Assembly (NCBI RefSeq): GCF_016056275.1
Contig: NZ_JAECZA010000300.1
Location: 1 to 32,068 of the forward strand
Reading direction: 5' to 3'
Source of the DNA: Dendronalium phyllosphericum CENA369
GTDB taxonomy: Bacteria > Cyanobacteriota > Cyanobacteriia > Cyanobacteriales > Nostocaceae
Length of the DNA stretch: 32,068 nucleotides
Both the position numbers and the translations under genes were made by a program. The notes beneath the pieces were generated by a model. It ran no database searches. It was given only the letters and a program-made list of their open reading frames with translations, and was not told the origin of the DNA. Shown here in pieces: positions 1-9,102 of this stretch (position 1 is its first letter; each line of letters starts with the position of its first letter).

Positions 1-93
1 GAGCAGGGGGAGCAGGGGGAGCAGGGGGGATGAGGGAGAATAATTACTGATTACTGACCACTGACCACTGACCACTGACAACTGACAACTGAC
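1..93. repeat. Short tandem repeats (purine-rich decamers and TGACCAC/TGACAAC heptamers)
   Basis: About three copies of a GAGCAGGGGG-like unit are followed by TGACCAC and then TGACAAC heptamers. Such heptamer arrays are common between genes in Nostocales genomes. The same classes recur at 11684-11742 and 14274-14405. The array ends just before the start codon at 105, so it lies in the leader of that gene. No function can be assigned. Confidence 0.85.
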
Positions 94-104
94 AATTAAT
101 TTCC

Positions 105-800
105 ATGATTCCTATTTGTGACAACATTCGCACTCGTAGCAAACCAATTATTAATTACTGGCTGATTGGTATTAATATTGCCGCGTTCTTATGGGAACTC
201 AAACTAGAACGGAGTGAGGAATTAGGTTATTTCGTTAGTAATTGGGGTGTAATTCCAGCCCAGATTAATGCAGCTATTACAAATGCATTATTTAATCCCG
301 CAGCTTGGATAGTTGTTTTCTGGCGTTTGTTTTCACTGCTTTTTGCAATGTTTCTCCACGGCAGTTTTAGTCAAATTTTAGGAAATCTGCTATTTTTATG
401 GGTTTTTGGTAAAACTGTAGAAAATTTTCTGGGGGCTAGAAAGTATTTAGGATTATACTTGGTTGCTGGTATTTTGACAGAAATATCACAAATTCTGATT
501 GAACCGAATTTGACAGTACCAATCATTGGGGCGAATGGCGCGATCGCAGCTATTATCGGCGCATACGCGATGAAGTTTCCCCAAACTAAAATTCTTACTA
601 TTTTACCGCTGATTATTGTCTATATTCCTATTGAATTGCCAGCTTTTTTCTATTTATTTTGGTGGTTCATCCAACAGTTATTTTACGGCATCGGAAGTTT
701 AAATATTCCTCCTGCTGGTGTAAATGCACCTAGTCTTGCCTATTGGACTCAAATCGTCGGATTATTTGTTGGTATGGCTTTCATGCGTCTTAAGAGATAA
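105..800 (+). CDS. Rhomboid-family membrane protein, catalytic Ser and His both missing
   Basis: The 231-residue protein has the rhomboid fold: an N-terminal MIPICDN segment, about six hydrophobic segments, and a conserved HGSFSQILGNLLFLWVFG stretch matching the loop and second helix of rhomboid proteases. In active rhomboids a GxSG serine and a later histidine form the catalytic dyad. Here the serine position reads GANGAIAA (Asn) and the histidine position reads YWTQIVGLFVG (Gln). By family logic it should bind membrane proteins rather than cut them, as the animal iRhoms do; that role is inference. The rest of the fold, length and frame look intact, so this does not look like a decaying gene. 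It stands alone, with repeats upstream and no obvious operon partner. Family assignment is secure, inactivity is likely, biological role unknown. Confidence 0.85.
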   Translation: MIPICDNIRTRSKPIINYWLIGINIAAFLWELKLERSEELGYFVSNWGVIPAQINAAITNALFNPAAWIVVFWRLFSLLFAMFLHGSFSQILGNLLFLWVFGKTVENFLGARKYLGLYLVAGILTEISQILIEPNLTVPIIGANGAIAAIIGAYAMKFPQTKILTILPLIIVYIPIELPAFFYLFWWFIQQLFYGIGSLNIPPAGVNAPSLAYWTQIVGLFVGMAFMRLKR

Positions 801-1048
801 TATTGCCTTGAATTTATCTAGTTATTAACAGTCCACAATTTGTTATCTACTGCTACATTTTAATAGTGTAAATGCATATGAATTAATCCTAAGACATAAA
901 TATAAATATAAATGTTCTGTCTTTTGGATGAAACTTTTATATATCTCACGGTAGATTGAATTTTCTCTTTAAAAACTTCATACTCAGTCAGACATATAGG
1001 GCGGTATACCACTTAAGATGGTATTGTTTACTATGAGTTGTATTTCAG

Positions 1049-3622
1049 ATGCCAGACATCAATAAAACTATCTGCGAACTTACTGATGAATTAGCATCTC
1101 TACGACACCGTGTTGCCGAGTTAGAGCAATCAGAAATACAGTATCAGCGAAGGCAAGCAACCCTAGAACAGCAAATCACCGAACTCCAAGCCAAACTCGC
1201 AACAAAAGACGAAAATTTGTATCTTCAAGTTGCTGAGTGTGATGTAGAACGACAACAGGTAAAAATAGCCCTACAGGAAAGTGAAGACCAACTGAGGTTA
1301 GCGCTCAATGCTGCCCATATGGGTTTTTGGGACTGGAATATCATTAACAATAAAGTGATTTGGTCGGAAAATTATGAACTGCTTTTTGGTTTGGTATCGA
1401 AAAGTTTAACAAGTACTTATGATGCGTTTTTAAGTTGCGTTCACCCCGAAGACAGGCAATCTGTAATTCAAGTTATTACCCATGCTTTAGAAGAAAAAAC
1501 TGATTATAGCGATGAATTTCGCGTTGTTTGGTCAGACACAAGTGTTCGTTGGATTTTCGCCAAGGGACAATTTTTTTATGACGAGCAAGGACAGGCGGTG
1601 CGGATGATTGGGGTTTGTATGGACATTACAGACCGCAAGCAAGCAACAGAAAGTACCCGCCAATTAACTAATAAGGTTCAAGAACAAGCAAATATTTTAA
1701 ATTCTATACTTGCGGCATCTGTAGATCGAATTTTTATTTTTAATCGCATGGGTTGCTATCAGTATGTCAGTCATAGTGGAGCCGCCATGCTAGGCTGCAA
1801 ACAAGAGGATATTATCGGTAAGACTGTGCGAGAACTGGATTTACCTCCAGACTTTATAGACCGAATTGAGAATCAACGCCAAGCTGTGATGGCAACTGGA
1901 GAACCAATCACAGATGAGTGGGAATATGTTTTAGCTGATGGGAAGCATTTCTATGAAGATATCCTGACACCATTAAGAAATTTTGACCAAATATATGGTG
2001 TGATTATTATCTCTCGTGACATCACAGAACGCAAACGAGTAGAACAGTCATTGCGCGAGAGCGAAGCTAAATTTCGTCGCTTGTTTGAGTCTAACTTAGT
2101 CGGAATAGCTTTTTGGTCAGTCGATGGGTTCATTACCGATGCTAATGATGCTTACTTACAACTAGCAGGCTACACTCGTGATGAATTTGCCGCTTTGGAG
2201 AAAATCAGTTGGAGACAACTTTCTCCTTGTGAATACGAGCATTTGGACGATCGCGCGATCGCAGAAGCGAAAGCAGTTGGAGTTTCCCGGATTTATGAAA
2301 AAGAGTACGTTCACCGCAACGGCAAGCGAGTGCCTATAGTATTGGGAGTAGCGCTACTTAATGATTCCCAACAAAATGGAGTCACCATTGTACTCGATAT
2401 TTCCGAACGCAAACGAGCCGAACAAGAACGCGATCGCTTGCTTCAAGCAGAACGTTCGGCACGAAAAGAAGCAGAAATTGCCAACCGAATTAAAGATGAG
2501 TTTCTAGCTGTTCTCTCCCACGAACTACGAACCCCACTCAACCCGATTATGGGTTGGTCAAAATTACTACGCTCTCGTAAATTTGACGTGGCAACTACTC
2601 ACCAAGCCTTGGAAACTATCGAACGCAATGCCAAATTACAAACTCAATTAATTGAAGACCTATTAGATGTCTCTCGCATCCTCCAAGGCAAATTAAGCTT
2701 AAATGTCTGTCCCGTCAGCTTGGTAATGGTGGTAGAAGCGGCAATCGAGACAGTGCGATTGGCAGCAGAAGCCAAGTCAATTGAAATTAAAACCATAATT
2801 GAGCCTGCTTTAGGACAAATTATGGGCGACCCGAATCGGCTTCAGCAAGTGATTTGGAACCTATTATCTAATGCAGTCAAGTTTACACCCACAGGAGGAC
2901 AAGTAGAAATTCGAGTCGCAGAAGTTGATGGCCAAGCTCAAATTACTGTCAGCGATACAGGTAGGGGAATTACACCAGAATTTTTACCTTATGTATTCGA
3001 TTACTTTCGTCAGGCTGATGGTACTACTACTCGCAAATTTGGTGGATTAGGTTTAGGATTGGCGATTGTGCGTCAAGTAGTGGAACTGCATGGGGGAACA
3101 GTTCAAGCAGAAAGTTTGGGAGAAGGACTAGGTGCAATTTTCACGGTGAAGTTACCGCTGTTGGTCAGAAACGAACAGGTGAGACATGAAGAGAAAGAAC
3201 CTGTACCTTTTGCACCTCAACCCCGGTTGCTGGCAGATATGCAAATTCTGGTAGTGGACGACGAACCGGATATCCGAGACTTAGTATCCTTTATTTTGCA
3301 AGAGTATGGCGTACAAGTCACTGCCGTAACATCAGCCAAAGAAGCACTACAATCGCTGTCTGAATCAATACCAGATGTGTTAATCAGTGATATTGGGATG
3401 CCAGAAGTAGACGGCTATATGTTGATGCGACAAGTCAGACAGCGATCGCCCCAACAAGGAGGACAAATACCAGCGATCGCCCTGACAGCTTACGCTGGAG
3501 AAATTAATCAGCAGCAAGCGTTAGCAGCCGGATTTCATCTGCACGTATCAAAGCCAGTAGATCCAGAAGTGTTGGTAAAAGCGATCGCTAGCTTGACCAA
3601 CCCAGAGCAGAATGAAAAATGA
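1049..3622 (+). CDS. Hybrid sensor histidine kinase with three PAS domains and C-terminal receiver
   Basis: An 857-residue signalling protein with no evident membrane segment, so probably cytoplasmic. In order: N-terminal coiled coil (about 1-80), PAS 1 (about 80-195, ending MDITDRKQ), PAS 2 (about 215-330, ending RDITERKR), PAS 3 (about 338-455, ending LDISERKRAEQ), HisKA with phospho-acceptor His491 in VLSHELRTPL, HATPase_c with N box NLLSNAVKF and G boxes SDTGRGI and GLGLGLAIV, and a receiver starting ILVVDDEPD with phospho-acceptor Asp781 in LISDIGMP and the conserved Lys in SKPVD. All catalytic residues for autophosphorylation and internal phosphotransfer are present. No output domain is fused, so phosphate probably passes to another receiver or Hpt protein. 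Ligand unknown. An inverted repeat (ATACCA/TGGTAT, 1006-1024) lies 25 nt upstream of the start. No adjacent regulator gene is seen. Confidence 0.95.
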   Translation: MPDINKTICELTDELASLRHRVAELEQSEIQYQRRQATLEQQITELQAKLATKDENLYLQVAECDVERQQVKIALQESEDQLRLALNAAHMGFWDWNIINNKVIWSENYELLFGLVSKSLTSTYDAFLSCVHPEDRQSVIQVITHALEEKTDYSDEFRVVWSDTSVRWIFAKGQFFYDEQGQAVRMIGVCMDITDRKQATESTRQLTNKVQEQANILNSILAASVDRIFIFNRMGCYQYVSHSGAAMLGCKQEDIIGKTVRELDLPPDFIDRIENQRQAVMATGEPITDEWEYVLADGKHFYEDILTPLRNFDQIYGVIIISRDITERKRVEQSLRESEAKFRRLFESNLVGIAFWSVDGFITDANDAYLQLAGYTRDEFAALEKISWRQLSPCEYEHLDDRAIAEAKAVGVSRIYEKEYVHRNGKRVPIVLGVALLNDSQQNGVTIVLDISERKRAEQERDRLLQAERSARKEAEIANRIKDEFLAVLSHELRTPLNPIMGWSKLLRSRKFDVATTHQALETIERNAKLQTQLIEDLLDVSRILQGKLSLNVCPVSLVMVVEAAIETVRLAAEAKSIEIKTIIEPALGQIMGDPNRLQQVIWNLLSNAVKFTPTGGQVEIRVAEVDGQAQITVSDTGRGITPEFLPYVFDYFRQADGTTTRKFGGLGLGLAIVRQVVELHGGTVQAESLGEGLGAIFTVKLPLLVRNEQVRHEEKEPVPFAPQPRLLADMQILVVDDEPDIRDLVSFILQEYGVQVTAVTSAKEALQSLSESIPDVLISDIGMPEVDGYMLMRQVRQRSPQQGGQIPAIALTAYAGEINQQQALAAGFHLHVSKPVDPEVLVKAIASLTNPEQNEK

Positions 3623-3663
3623 AAAATTAATACAGGGTAAGCTTTTCATTGATTTGCTCGTAG

Positions 3664-3694
3664 TTGTTGACTATTAACGGTCAAAAGTCAACAA
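3664..3694. other. Perfect 9-bp stem-loop between genes
   Basis: TTGTTGACT and AGTCAACAA pair over 9 bp around a 13-nt loop, between the kinase and the Uma2 gene. No T-run follows, so it is not a clear terminator. It may be a remnant of the TGACAAC repeat family in inverted orientation. Confidence 0.5.
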
Positions 3695-3736
3695 TTAGTA
3701 TATAAGTATTAGAAATTCACAAGCTAAGACACAGCC

Positions 3737-4537
3737 ATGTCAGAAATTATCTTAGCTAAACCTAGCGTGGCAATGCCCCCAACCCAGGCAGACCTTCCTT
3801 GCGATGACGGTATACCGATGGAAACCCAACGGCACAAAGTCCAAATGGACATGCTTATAGATACCCTATCGCCTTGGTTATCAGCACGGTCTGATGGTTA
3901 CGTGGGAGGCAATATGTTTGTTTACTTCAGCCTAGCCCAAGTCAAAAACCAAGATTTTCGCGGCCCAGACTTCTTTGCTGTACTGGGAGTACCCAAAAAA
4001 GAACGTCTTTCTTGGGTTGTGTGGGAAGAAGGAAAACCTCCTGATGTAGTGATTGAGTTGTTGTCTGAAAGCACCGCAGCCCAAGACAAGAATGAGAAAA
4101 AGTTGATTTATCAAAATCTGTTACGCGTCCCGGAATATTTTTGGTTCGACCCTTTCAACTCTGAAGATTGGGCTGGATTTTTTCTCAATCGCGGAGTTTA
4201 CCAATCCATAGTACCAAATACCAAAAATCAACTTGTCAGTCAATCATTGGGGTTAGCATTAGTACTATGGCAAGGTCACTACAAAGGTATTGATACTACT
4301 TGGTTGCGCTGGGCAACTTTGGATGGGGAATTACTGCCAACTGCCCAAGAAATAGCAGATGAGGAACGGCAACGCGCCGACCAAGCACAGCAACGCGCTG
4401 ACCAAGCACAGCAACGCGCTGACCAAGCACAATCTCAATTAAGACAAGTAGCTATCAATTTATTACAGCAAGGTATGGCATTAGAACAAGTCGTTCAGTT
4501 AACAGGTTTATCGGCATCCGAGGTAGAAGAATTATGA
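3737..4537 (+). CDS. Uma2 family (DUF820) PD-(D/E)XK-fold protein with heptad-repeat tail
   Basis: A 266-residue member of the Uma2/DUF820 family, which is greatly expanded in cyanobacteria and has a restriction-endonuclease-like fold. The core is at about residues 30-190. It contains GPDFFAVLGVP (first acidic position), VIELLSEST (Glu of the PD-ExK signature), a Lys-rich DKNEKKLIYQ and the family motif VPEYFWFDP. The C-terminal 60 residues form a hydrophilic helix with three perfect RADQAQQ heptads (residues about 212-232), followed by a short helical segment ending LTGLSASEVEEL. This long tail is typical of the larger Uma2 proteins. Function is unproven; nuclease activity is inferred from the fold. 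The stop codon overlaps the 3' end of the convergent glycosyltransferase gene by 6 bp. Confidence 0.9.
   Translation: MSEIILAKPSVAMPPTQADLPCDDGIPMETQRHKVQMDMLIDTLSPWLSARSDGYVGGNMFVYFSLAQVKNQDFRGPDFFAVLGVPKKERLSWVVWEEGKPPDVVIELLSESTAAQDKNEKKLIYQNLLRVPEYFWFDPFNSEDWAGFFLNRGVYQSIVPNTKNQLVSQSLGLALVLWQGHYKGIDTTWLRWATLDGELLPTAQEIADEERQRADQAQQRADQAQQRADQAQSQLRQVAINLLQQGMALEQVVQLTGLSASEVEEL
4370..4432 (+). repeat. Three in-frame 21-bp tandem repeats encoding RADQAQQ heptads
   Basis: Three head-to-tail 21-bp units (4370-4390, 4391-4411, 4412-4432) differ at only one or two positions. They add seven residues each to a coiled coil, so copy-number change keeps the frame and the heptad register. Confidence 0.9.
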
Positions 4538-6208
4538 TGAACCTGCAACACGCAGCACATCAAATTTTATTAGATATAAAAGAGTACGAAGTAAGAGTGT
4601 GGGTGAGACATCTGGATGTTGTCTAAGAATTGTTTCAATTGAAAGAGAGCCGTGTTGTGCGATCGCAGCTAACACCGCATCTATATTAGAATTTGCGCTT
4701 CTTCTATCTGCACCAAAATTCGTAATCCAATTTTGCCGGAGTTGTTGCCAATGCTCTGGTGTACTCATACTACCAAGTGTTAGCACTAGGTTTGGGGTGG
4801 GTGTTGTACTGGTGTAATGGGCAAACAACCTAAAAGGATCGTCACACAAAGGTGCAGGCGGACTATTTGGTAGAACTGGTGTAGAAATGGATGCAGTCGC
4901 GCGAATTTCTGCTAATTCTTGCCAGAGATTTTCGTAACTGGCAATTACAACTTTCCAATCGTAAGTTTGCCTCGCCCGCTGTCGTCCGTTCTCTCCTAAG
5001 CGCTTTCTCAGTTCGGGATTGACAATCAACTCCACTAATGCTCTTGATGCCGCATCGATATCAACAGCAATTGTCATTGATGAATGAGCAATATAGCCGC
5101 TGTAATTCAAACTATCGCTAAGATATCCAAAAGCTAAATCTAGTCCTAACCCCGGTGCAGGCATTAGTGTCGGAACTCGCAAACCATCAATTTCATGACG
5201 CACAGATTCTTGATAACCATTCCAGTCTGTAACAATAACAGGTAAACCGGTTGCCATCGCTTCAATTGGTGTCAGTCCAAAAGTTTCTTGAATGTTATCT
5301 ACTAGGGAAATAAAAATATCTGCGGTAGACCAAATTCCTGCACGAATTTCTGGTTTACGTCCATCGACAAAAATACAATTGACCGAGGGACAAAACATTT
5401 GAGCGCTTTCTTTAAAGCTCACTTGCTCTCTTTCATCTTCAAACCAGCCAGCCTGGACAAAATGTATTTTGGTTTTGGTTGCTTGTGCTGCCTTTTCCAA
5501 AGCTAAATACATTGGTACGGGGTGTGCTTTAGCATAAAAACACAATCTGCCGACAAACAGCACAACAATTTCATCTTGGGGAATGCCGAGAATTTGACGC
5601 AGACTTCTTTTAATGTTCGTACTATTATCGCCCTGGTCAACGGCATCACAATCAACGCCCAGAGGGATAATTGGCAGTTGAATATCAATATTTGGTTTAC
5701 CACCTGTGCGTTGAGCTAAATATTCAGCCCAAGTATTGAAAAGACGTTCAATAGCAGTCTTCACTGCAACAGAGGTACAAATGAGAGCATCCCAAGACTG
5801 AACAGGTGCAATCAGCAAATCGCCAATGCCTTCCATGACTCCTGTACTTGCAATAGTATGAGTCACTCCACAGATACTATATGCCCGTTGTTCGCCAAAT
5901 CTTCTAGTCCAAGCAACTTTCGATAGTAGAGGATCGGGGTGATAAATTGTCCCTGCTTGTGCAAGTAACTGATGATTGCTGGTGGGTAGCCATTGCACTT
6001 GACGAGAACGTTTCATCCAAGGTTGAATGCGCTGGCAAAATTCCGTGAATTCTGTCTGACTATCTGCGTAACAGTAGAGAGAATCAGCCGTTCCATGTTG
6101 GACTAAAGCTTTGAGAAATCCTTCACCCGCAGCTTGACGGCCGAGGAGTCTTTTCCCAGAAGTATCATAACCATCTTTTTTATATAAAATTGCGGCAGTA
6201 TTATTCAT
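4532..6208 (-). CDS. GT-B glycosyltransferase, family 4, with extra C-terminal helical domain
   Basis: A 558-residue glycosyltransferase. The N-terminal Rossmann half (1-about 200) carries few fixed motifs. The C-terminal half holds the nucleotide-sugar site: IVVLFVGRLCFYAK, then ETFGLTPIEAMATGLPVIVTDWNG, which is the E-x7-E motif of retaining GT4 enzymes. After the GT fold (about residue 420) a Pro-rich linker leads to about 100 residues ending in a helical segment that resembles a winged helix (HGSLSIETILRQHPDVSPTL); this is not part of the standard GT4 unit. Donor and acceptor are unknown; cell-surface polysaccharide or glycolipid synthesis is only a guess. No signal peptide, so cytoplasmic. 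The start ATG at 6208 is followed by NNTAAILYKKDGYDTSGKRL, a typical N-terminus. The gene is convergent with the Uma2 gene and overlaps it by 6 bp. Confidence 0.88.
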   Translation of the reverse strand: MNNTAAILYKKDGYDTSGKRLLGRQAAGEGFLKALVQHGTADSLYCYADSQTEFTEFCQRIQPWMKRSRQVQWLPTSNHQLLAQAGTIYHPDPLLSKVAWTRRFGEQRAYSICGVTHTIASTGVMEGIGDLLIAPVQSWDALICTSVAVKTAIERLFNTWAEYLAQRTGGKPNIDIQLPIIPLGVDCDAVDQGDNSTNIKRSLRQILGIPQDEIVVLFVGRLCFYAKAHPVPMYLALEKAAQATKTKIHFVQAGWFEDEREQVSFKESAQMFCPSVNCIFVDGRKPEIRAGIWSTADIFISLVDNIQETFGLTPIEAMATGLPVIVTDWNGYQESVRHEIDGLRVPTLMPAPGLGLDLAFGYLSDSLNYSGYIAHSSMTIAVDIDAASRALVELIVNPELRKRLGENGRQRARQTYDWKVVIASYENLWQELAEIRATASISTPVLPNSPPAPLCDDPFRLFAHYTSTTPTPNLVLTLGSMSTPEHWQQLRQNWITNFGADRRSANSNIDAVLAAIAQHGSLSIETILRQHPDVSPTLLLRTLLYLIKFDVLRVAGSS

Positions 6209-6521
6209 ATATTAAGATTTTGGGATTAAATCAACCAAGCTGACTTAAAAGTACTGAGTGCTGAGTATTGAGTAAAAATACTAGCACCCAGTCTCAAGTA
6301 TTTAGTTGCTTTTGATATCATGTCTGGTAAATGACTTGCAATTAAAAATTCTCCCTTGTCCCCGCATCTCCCCATCTCCCTTCGGGTGACGCTCGTACCT
6401 CGCTAACGCTGCGCTAACGACGCAAAGCGCCAAGACGGCAAGTGGACTCACCAGGACTGCGACTGCCTCACCGCGTCACTCTTATCGTAACTATTTAGGG
6501 GGACATGATATGATTTATTAT
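6209..6521. other. Intergenic region with degenerate repeats, no gene seen
   Basis: This 313-bp stretch holds CTGAGTGCTGAGT-type repeats (about 6254-6275), a run of CCCATCTCCC-like pyrimidine repeats (about 6360-6382) and a GC-rich mosaic (about 6383-6470) of small inverted motifs that resembles dispersed cyanobacterial repeats. No ORF has coding character. It separates two minus-strand genes, so it would contain the promoter of the glycosyltransferase gene. Confidence 0.6.
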
Positions 6522-7211
6522 TCAAGTGACATCTCTGGCAATCTTCAACATTTGATTGCCCCCAAGTTGTAATTCGTATTCAACTTTTTCAATGCTTACT
6601 CTGTAATCTTTTGCTTTGTAATATTCTATAATTCCATCTAAATGTGGAGAAGGTTTCAGCATTAAAGTCAGAAGTGGAAATATTCTAACTTCTTGAGCAA
6701 TACGCAGCATTTCATCAACTGATTTTAAATGAAAATTATAATTTAATTGGTCAGAATATAAAAATAATAAATGCGAACAAAGCGCTATTTCAAATTCTTG
6801 GTTTTGGAATTCTAAATTTGGCAATTCACCAATTACATATCTATTGCTCTTTTTGCCATTTTCGTAATCAGAGATAAATTCTTGAATGACTTTTATCCGA
6901 TTGCTTCGTAAGTCATCTGGAGACTGATGATAGCTCCATACCCAATCATTGGGTGTAGCTTTCATCTGATTAATAATATTGTCAACTACTTCATTAAATC
7001 TTTGGAGAATCTCAGCACTAGAAAATTGATACAGCGGATCTACAGAAACTACTCTTTTACCTTGGCGTGTCATTTCTGCGTTAAAGCTTGCAGGCCCATC
7101 TCCAATGCCAATAATTCTTTTATTTAAATCTGTATTCGTCAAGTTGAATATTTTTACATATTCATCCATTGACCTCCCAAAAGGGACTACTTTATTTAAA
7201 ACCATCGCCAT
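6522..7211 (-). CDS. SAM-dependent methyltransferase-like protein
   Basis: A 229-residue protein with a class I methyltransferase outline. Motif I appears as RIIGIGDGPASFNAEM (about residues 32-47), where a Gly-rich loop binds the SAM amino-acid part. Motif II acidic residue is in VVSVDPLYQF. A motif IV-like strand is EIALCSHLLFLYSD, followed by the helical segment SVDEMLRIAQEVRIFPLL. The product resembles a small conserved cyanobacterial family of unknown substrate. The C-terminus ends with a beta-rich ELQLGGNQMLKIAR segment. Possible starts are M1 or M3 (MAMVLN); the first is kept. No partner gene is evident. Methyl-transfer activity is inferred from the fold. Confidence 0.75.
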   Translation of the reverse strand: MAMVLNKVVPFGRSMDEYVKIFNLTNTDLNKRIIGIGDGPASFNAEMTRQGKRVVSVDPLYQFSSAEILQRFNEVVDNIINQMKATPNDWVWSYHQSPDDLRSNRIKVIQEFISDYENGKKSNRYVIGELPNLEFQNQEFEIALCSHLLFLYSDQLNYNFHLKSVDEMLRIAQEVRIFPLLTLMLKPSPHLDGIIEYYKAKDYRVSIEKVEYELQLGGNQMLKIARDVT

Positions 7212-7356
7212 AATAATTTACCTCAGTAGAGATTAGAAATCAGTATAATAATGTCTCCCTGACTCCCACTTTTAAAAACAAAGCCTTGTCTAAGACGAAA
7301 CCTGGGCAACGTCGATATCACTAAAAATGACGCTGGTGTAAGCCAAATAGCCTATA

Positions 7357-8148
7357 TTAGACAATTTGAGTTACTTGCTGATTTACACGGGGACGAGCAA
7401 AGCGCTCCCAAGCACTTCCTCCTCGCAGAAATAGCTCTAAAAAGCGTAATGGTTGTGTGGAGTCGCCAACTGACCAACCGGAACTACCAGGGGCAAAGGC
7501 CAGAGTTCCTTCAGGCACTTTGAAGCTGCCATCAGAATACACTGCATCACTGACTACATCTCCAATGCGGATCGCAATCTTAGTTTGAGGCTGCAAGTTA
7601 ACTGTATGCGCCGCAATAGTTGTTTTGATATTGCCGTAGCCATCAATCCAGGCAATTCGATCTGGTGGAACATCTGGGATTTGCTCGCTTTTTAGATTAT
7701 CTCCCAGAAGGCTAAAATCTTCACGCGCGATCGCCGCCGCCGCTGCCGGAAACACATCCCGCGAACGAAACTGCGAACCACCACGAGAAACGTTGACTAC
7801 TCGCAACTCCTCGGTATGGTCTTTGATAAAGGAGAGGGTGTAGCCTGCAAAGACACCTACTACTTTGACACCATTAGATAAAAGAGCATAGGTTAACCCT
7901 TCACCTTCATTGTCTCGACGGGCTTGTGGATCGTCCTGACGAGGCGCACAGTTGTGATAAATTAAGCGATCGCTAGGCCCTGGGTTGAGTCCCAATTGAG
8001 CTATCCAGAAACCTGTTGCCAAGGTACTGAATGGCGGAACCGAAAGTAAATGAATTTGGGCATGGGGAAAAGCAAAAAGCAGACGTTGCGTGACTTCAGT
8101 AAATGCTGGGTCTCCTGTACCGTAGTCTGCAATGACGCAGATAAACAT
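7357..8148 (-). CDS. SAM hydroxide adenosyltransferase / DUF62 family protein
   Basis: A 263-residue protein of the family once called DUF62, whose studied members hydrolyse S-adenosylmethionine to adenosine and methionine and which is related to SAM-dependent halogenases. The N-terminal domain opens with VIADYGTGDPAFTEV, matching the conserved D-x-G-x-x-D-P start with its catalytic Asp. VFAGYTLSFIKDH and SQFRSRDVFPAAAAAIA match the later conserved segments. The C-terminal beta-barrel domain begins near DRIAWIDGYGNIKTT, the family IDxFGN motif, and includes APGSSGWSVG. Length fits. The start is supported by a strong AGGAGG Shine-Dalgarno just upstream (about 8153-8160). It is monocistronic. 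Physiological role in cyanobacteria unknown. Confidence 0.88.
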   Translation of the reverse strand: MFICVIADYGTGDPAFTEVTQRLLFAFPHAQIHLLSVPPFSTLATGFWIAQLGLNPGPSDRLIYHNCAPRQDDPQARRDNEGEGLTYALLSNGVKVVGVFAGYTLSFIKDHTEELRVVNVSRGGSQFRSRDVFPAAAAAIAREDFSLLGDNLKSEQIPDVPPDRIAWIDGYGNIKTTIAAHTVNLQPQTKIAIRIGDVVSDAVYSDGSFKVPEGTLAFAPGSSGWSVGDSTQPLRFLELFLRGGSAWERFARPRVNQQVTQIV

Positions 8149-8183
8149 TCTGCCCCTCCTTTTGGGTAATAATTAGCAATCAA

Positions 8184-8804
8184 AACTCAGCAGTCAATCT
8201 GCCTCATCAGCAGTCTAAGTGCGATCTCGACTCTATGCAAGCTTTCTTTCCAACATTGAGCGTGAGCGAGTATGAAGAAAGTTTAACTACTGGTAGAGTT
8301 TTCGCCCTTGCAACCTGGCGTTCAACAGTCAATACAAAAATTACATCCAGATGAACTGTATCAATTGGTAGTTTAATCGGTTCTCGTCAGGGTAATGGCT
8401 GTCGGGTTAGTTGATGGCTGGTGGGTATATCTAAATTTTCCCCAGATAAAAACTGTTCTAACTTCGACTGGGCAGATTCTGGTAATTGTGACATGATGAT
8501 ATTCATACTCCGATATTGGGGTTTTTATAAAGGCGATGGCTGTCTTCTTTGCGGGATTTAGCGATCGCCTTTACCATACTTTCATATTAAAGTATAAAAC
8601 TATACTAAATAAAGCAGAATTTGAAAAATTTTTATTAATAATTCCCAAGTTTTAACGGAAATAAATTATGCATAATTTTAGTAATATTAGTTACTTACAG
8701 TATTTAGATAACAGAGTAAAAACTATTGTTTTAGGAGATTGATTCTGGTCGTGTTAGGAGAAAAGATATAATTGCCCTATCTTGAGTTAAAATAGTTTAT
8801 TCCT
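8184..8804. other. Long intergenic region, one HIP1-bearing hairpin, possible gene remnants
   Basis: No convincing gene lies in these 620 bp. Short ORFs exist (plus 8235-8354, 39 codons; minus 8387-8494, 35 codons starting MSQLPESAQSKLEQ), but both are too short to judge. The stretch 8330-8375 in a third frame reads QPGVQQSIQKLHPDELYQLV, which could be a fragment of a lost gene. An imperfect stem-loop at 8529-8572 pairs AAAGGCGATGGCT with AGCGATCGCCTTT (12 of 13). The right half is AT-rich and probably holds the promoter of the toxin-antitoxin genes. Confidence 0.5.
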
Positions 8805-9050
8805 ATGAGTCAACTGCTAACACTGGAATTAAGTGATGATGTTTATGCAGCCTTGCAGCAGCAAGCTGATGCGGTTGGGCTTTCGGTAGCAGAATTAATT
8901 GTTACATCTCTTACTCAACAGCATGGTCTTCTGACTGGTGCTAACCTACAACCAGAAGCTCACACAGAAGAAGTACTTCAACGGTTACTTAATTATGCAG
9001 GTGCAGTTAGCTTGGGTTATGCCACAGGTATAGATAACGAAAGCTATTGA
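8805..9050 (+). CDS. VapB-like antitoxin, C-terminus cut by a frameshift
   Basis: The 81-residue protein begins SQLLTLELSDDVYAALQQQADAVGLSVAELIVTSL, a ribbon-helix-helix-like N-terminus of the kind that binds operator DNA in PIN-toxin modules. The acidic C-terminal part normally wraps the toxin. After DNES the frame reads Tyr-stop, but the next frame continues ATT GAT GCT GAC with IDADLAKAYANDF and a stop at 9085-9087, an ending typical of such antitoxins. One extra base near 9045-9047 therefore truncates the protein by about 14 residues. The PIN toxin gene follows directly. Whether the shortened antitoxin still neutralises the toxin cannot be told from sequence. Confidence 0.78.
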   Translation: MSQLLTLELSDDVYAALQQQADAVGLSVAELIVTSLTQQHGLLTGANLQPEAHTEEVLQRLLNYAGAVSLGYATGIDNESY

Positions 9051-9102
9051 TGCTGACTTGGCAAAAGCTTACGCCAATGACTTTTAAGCATTGACAATGT
9101 AG

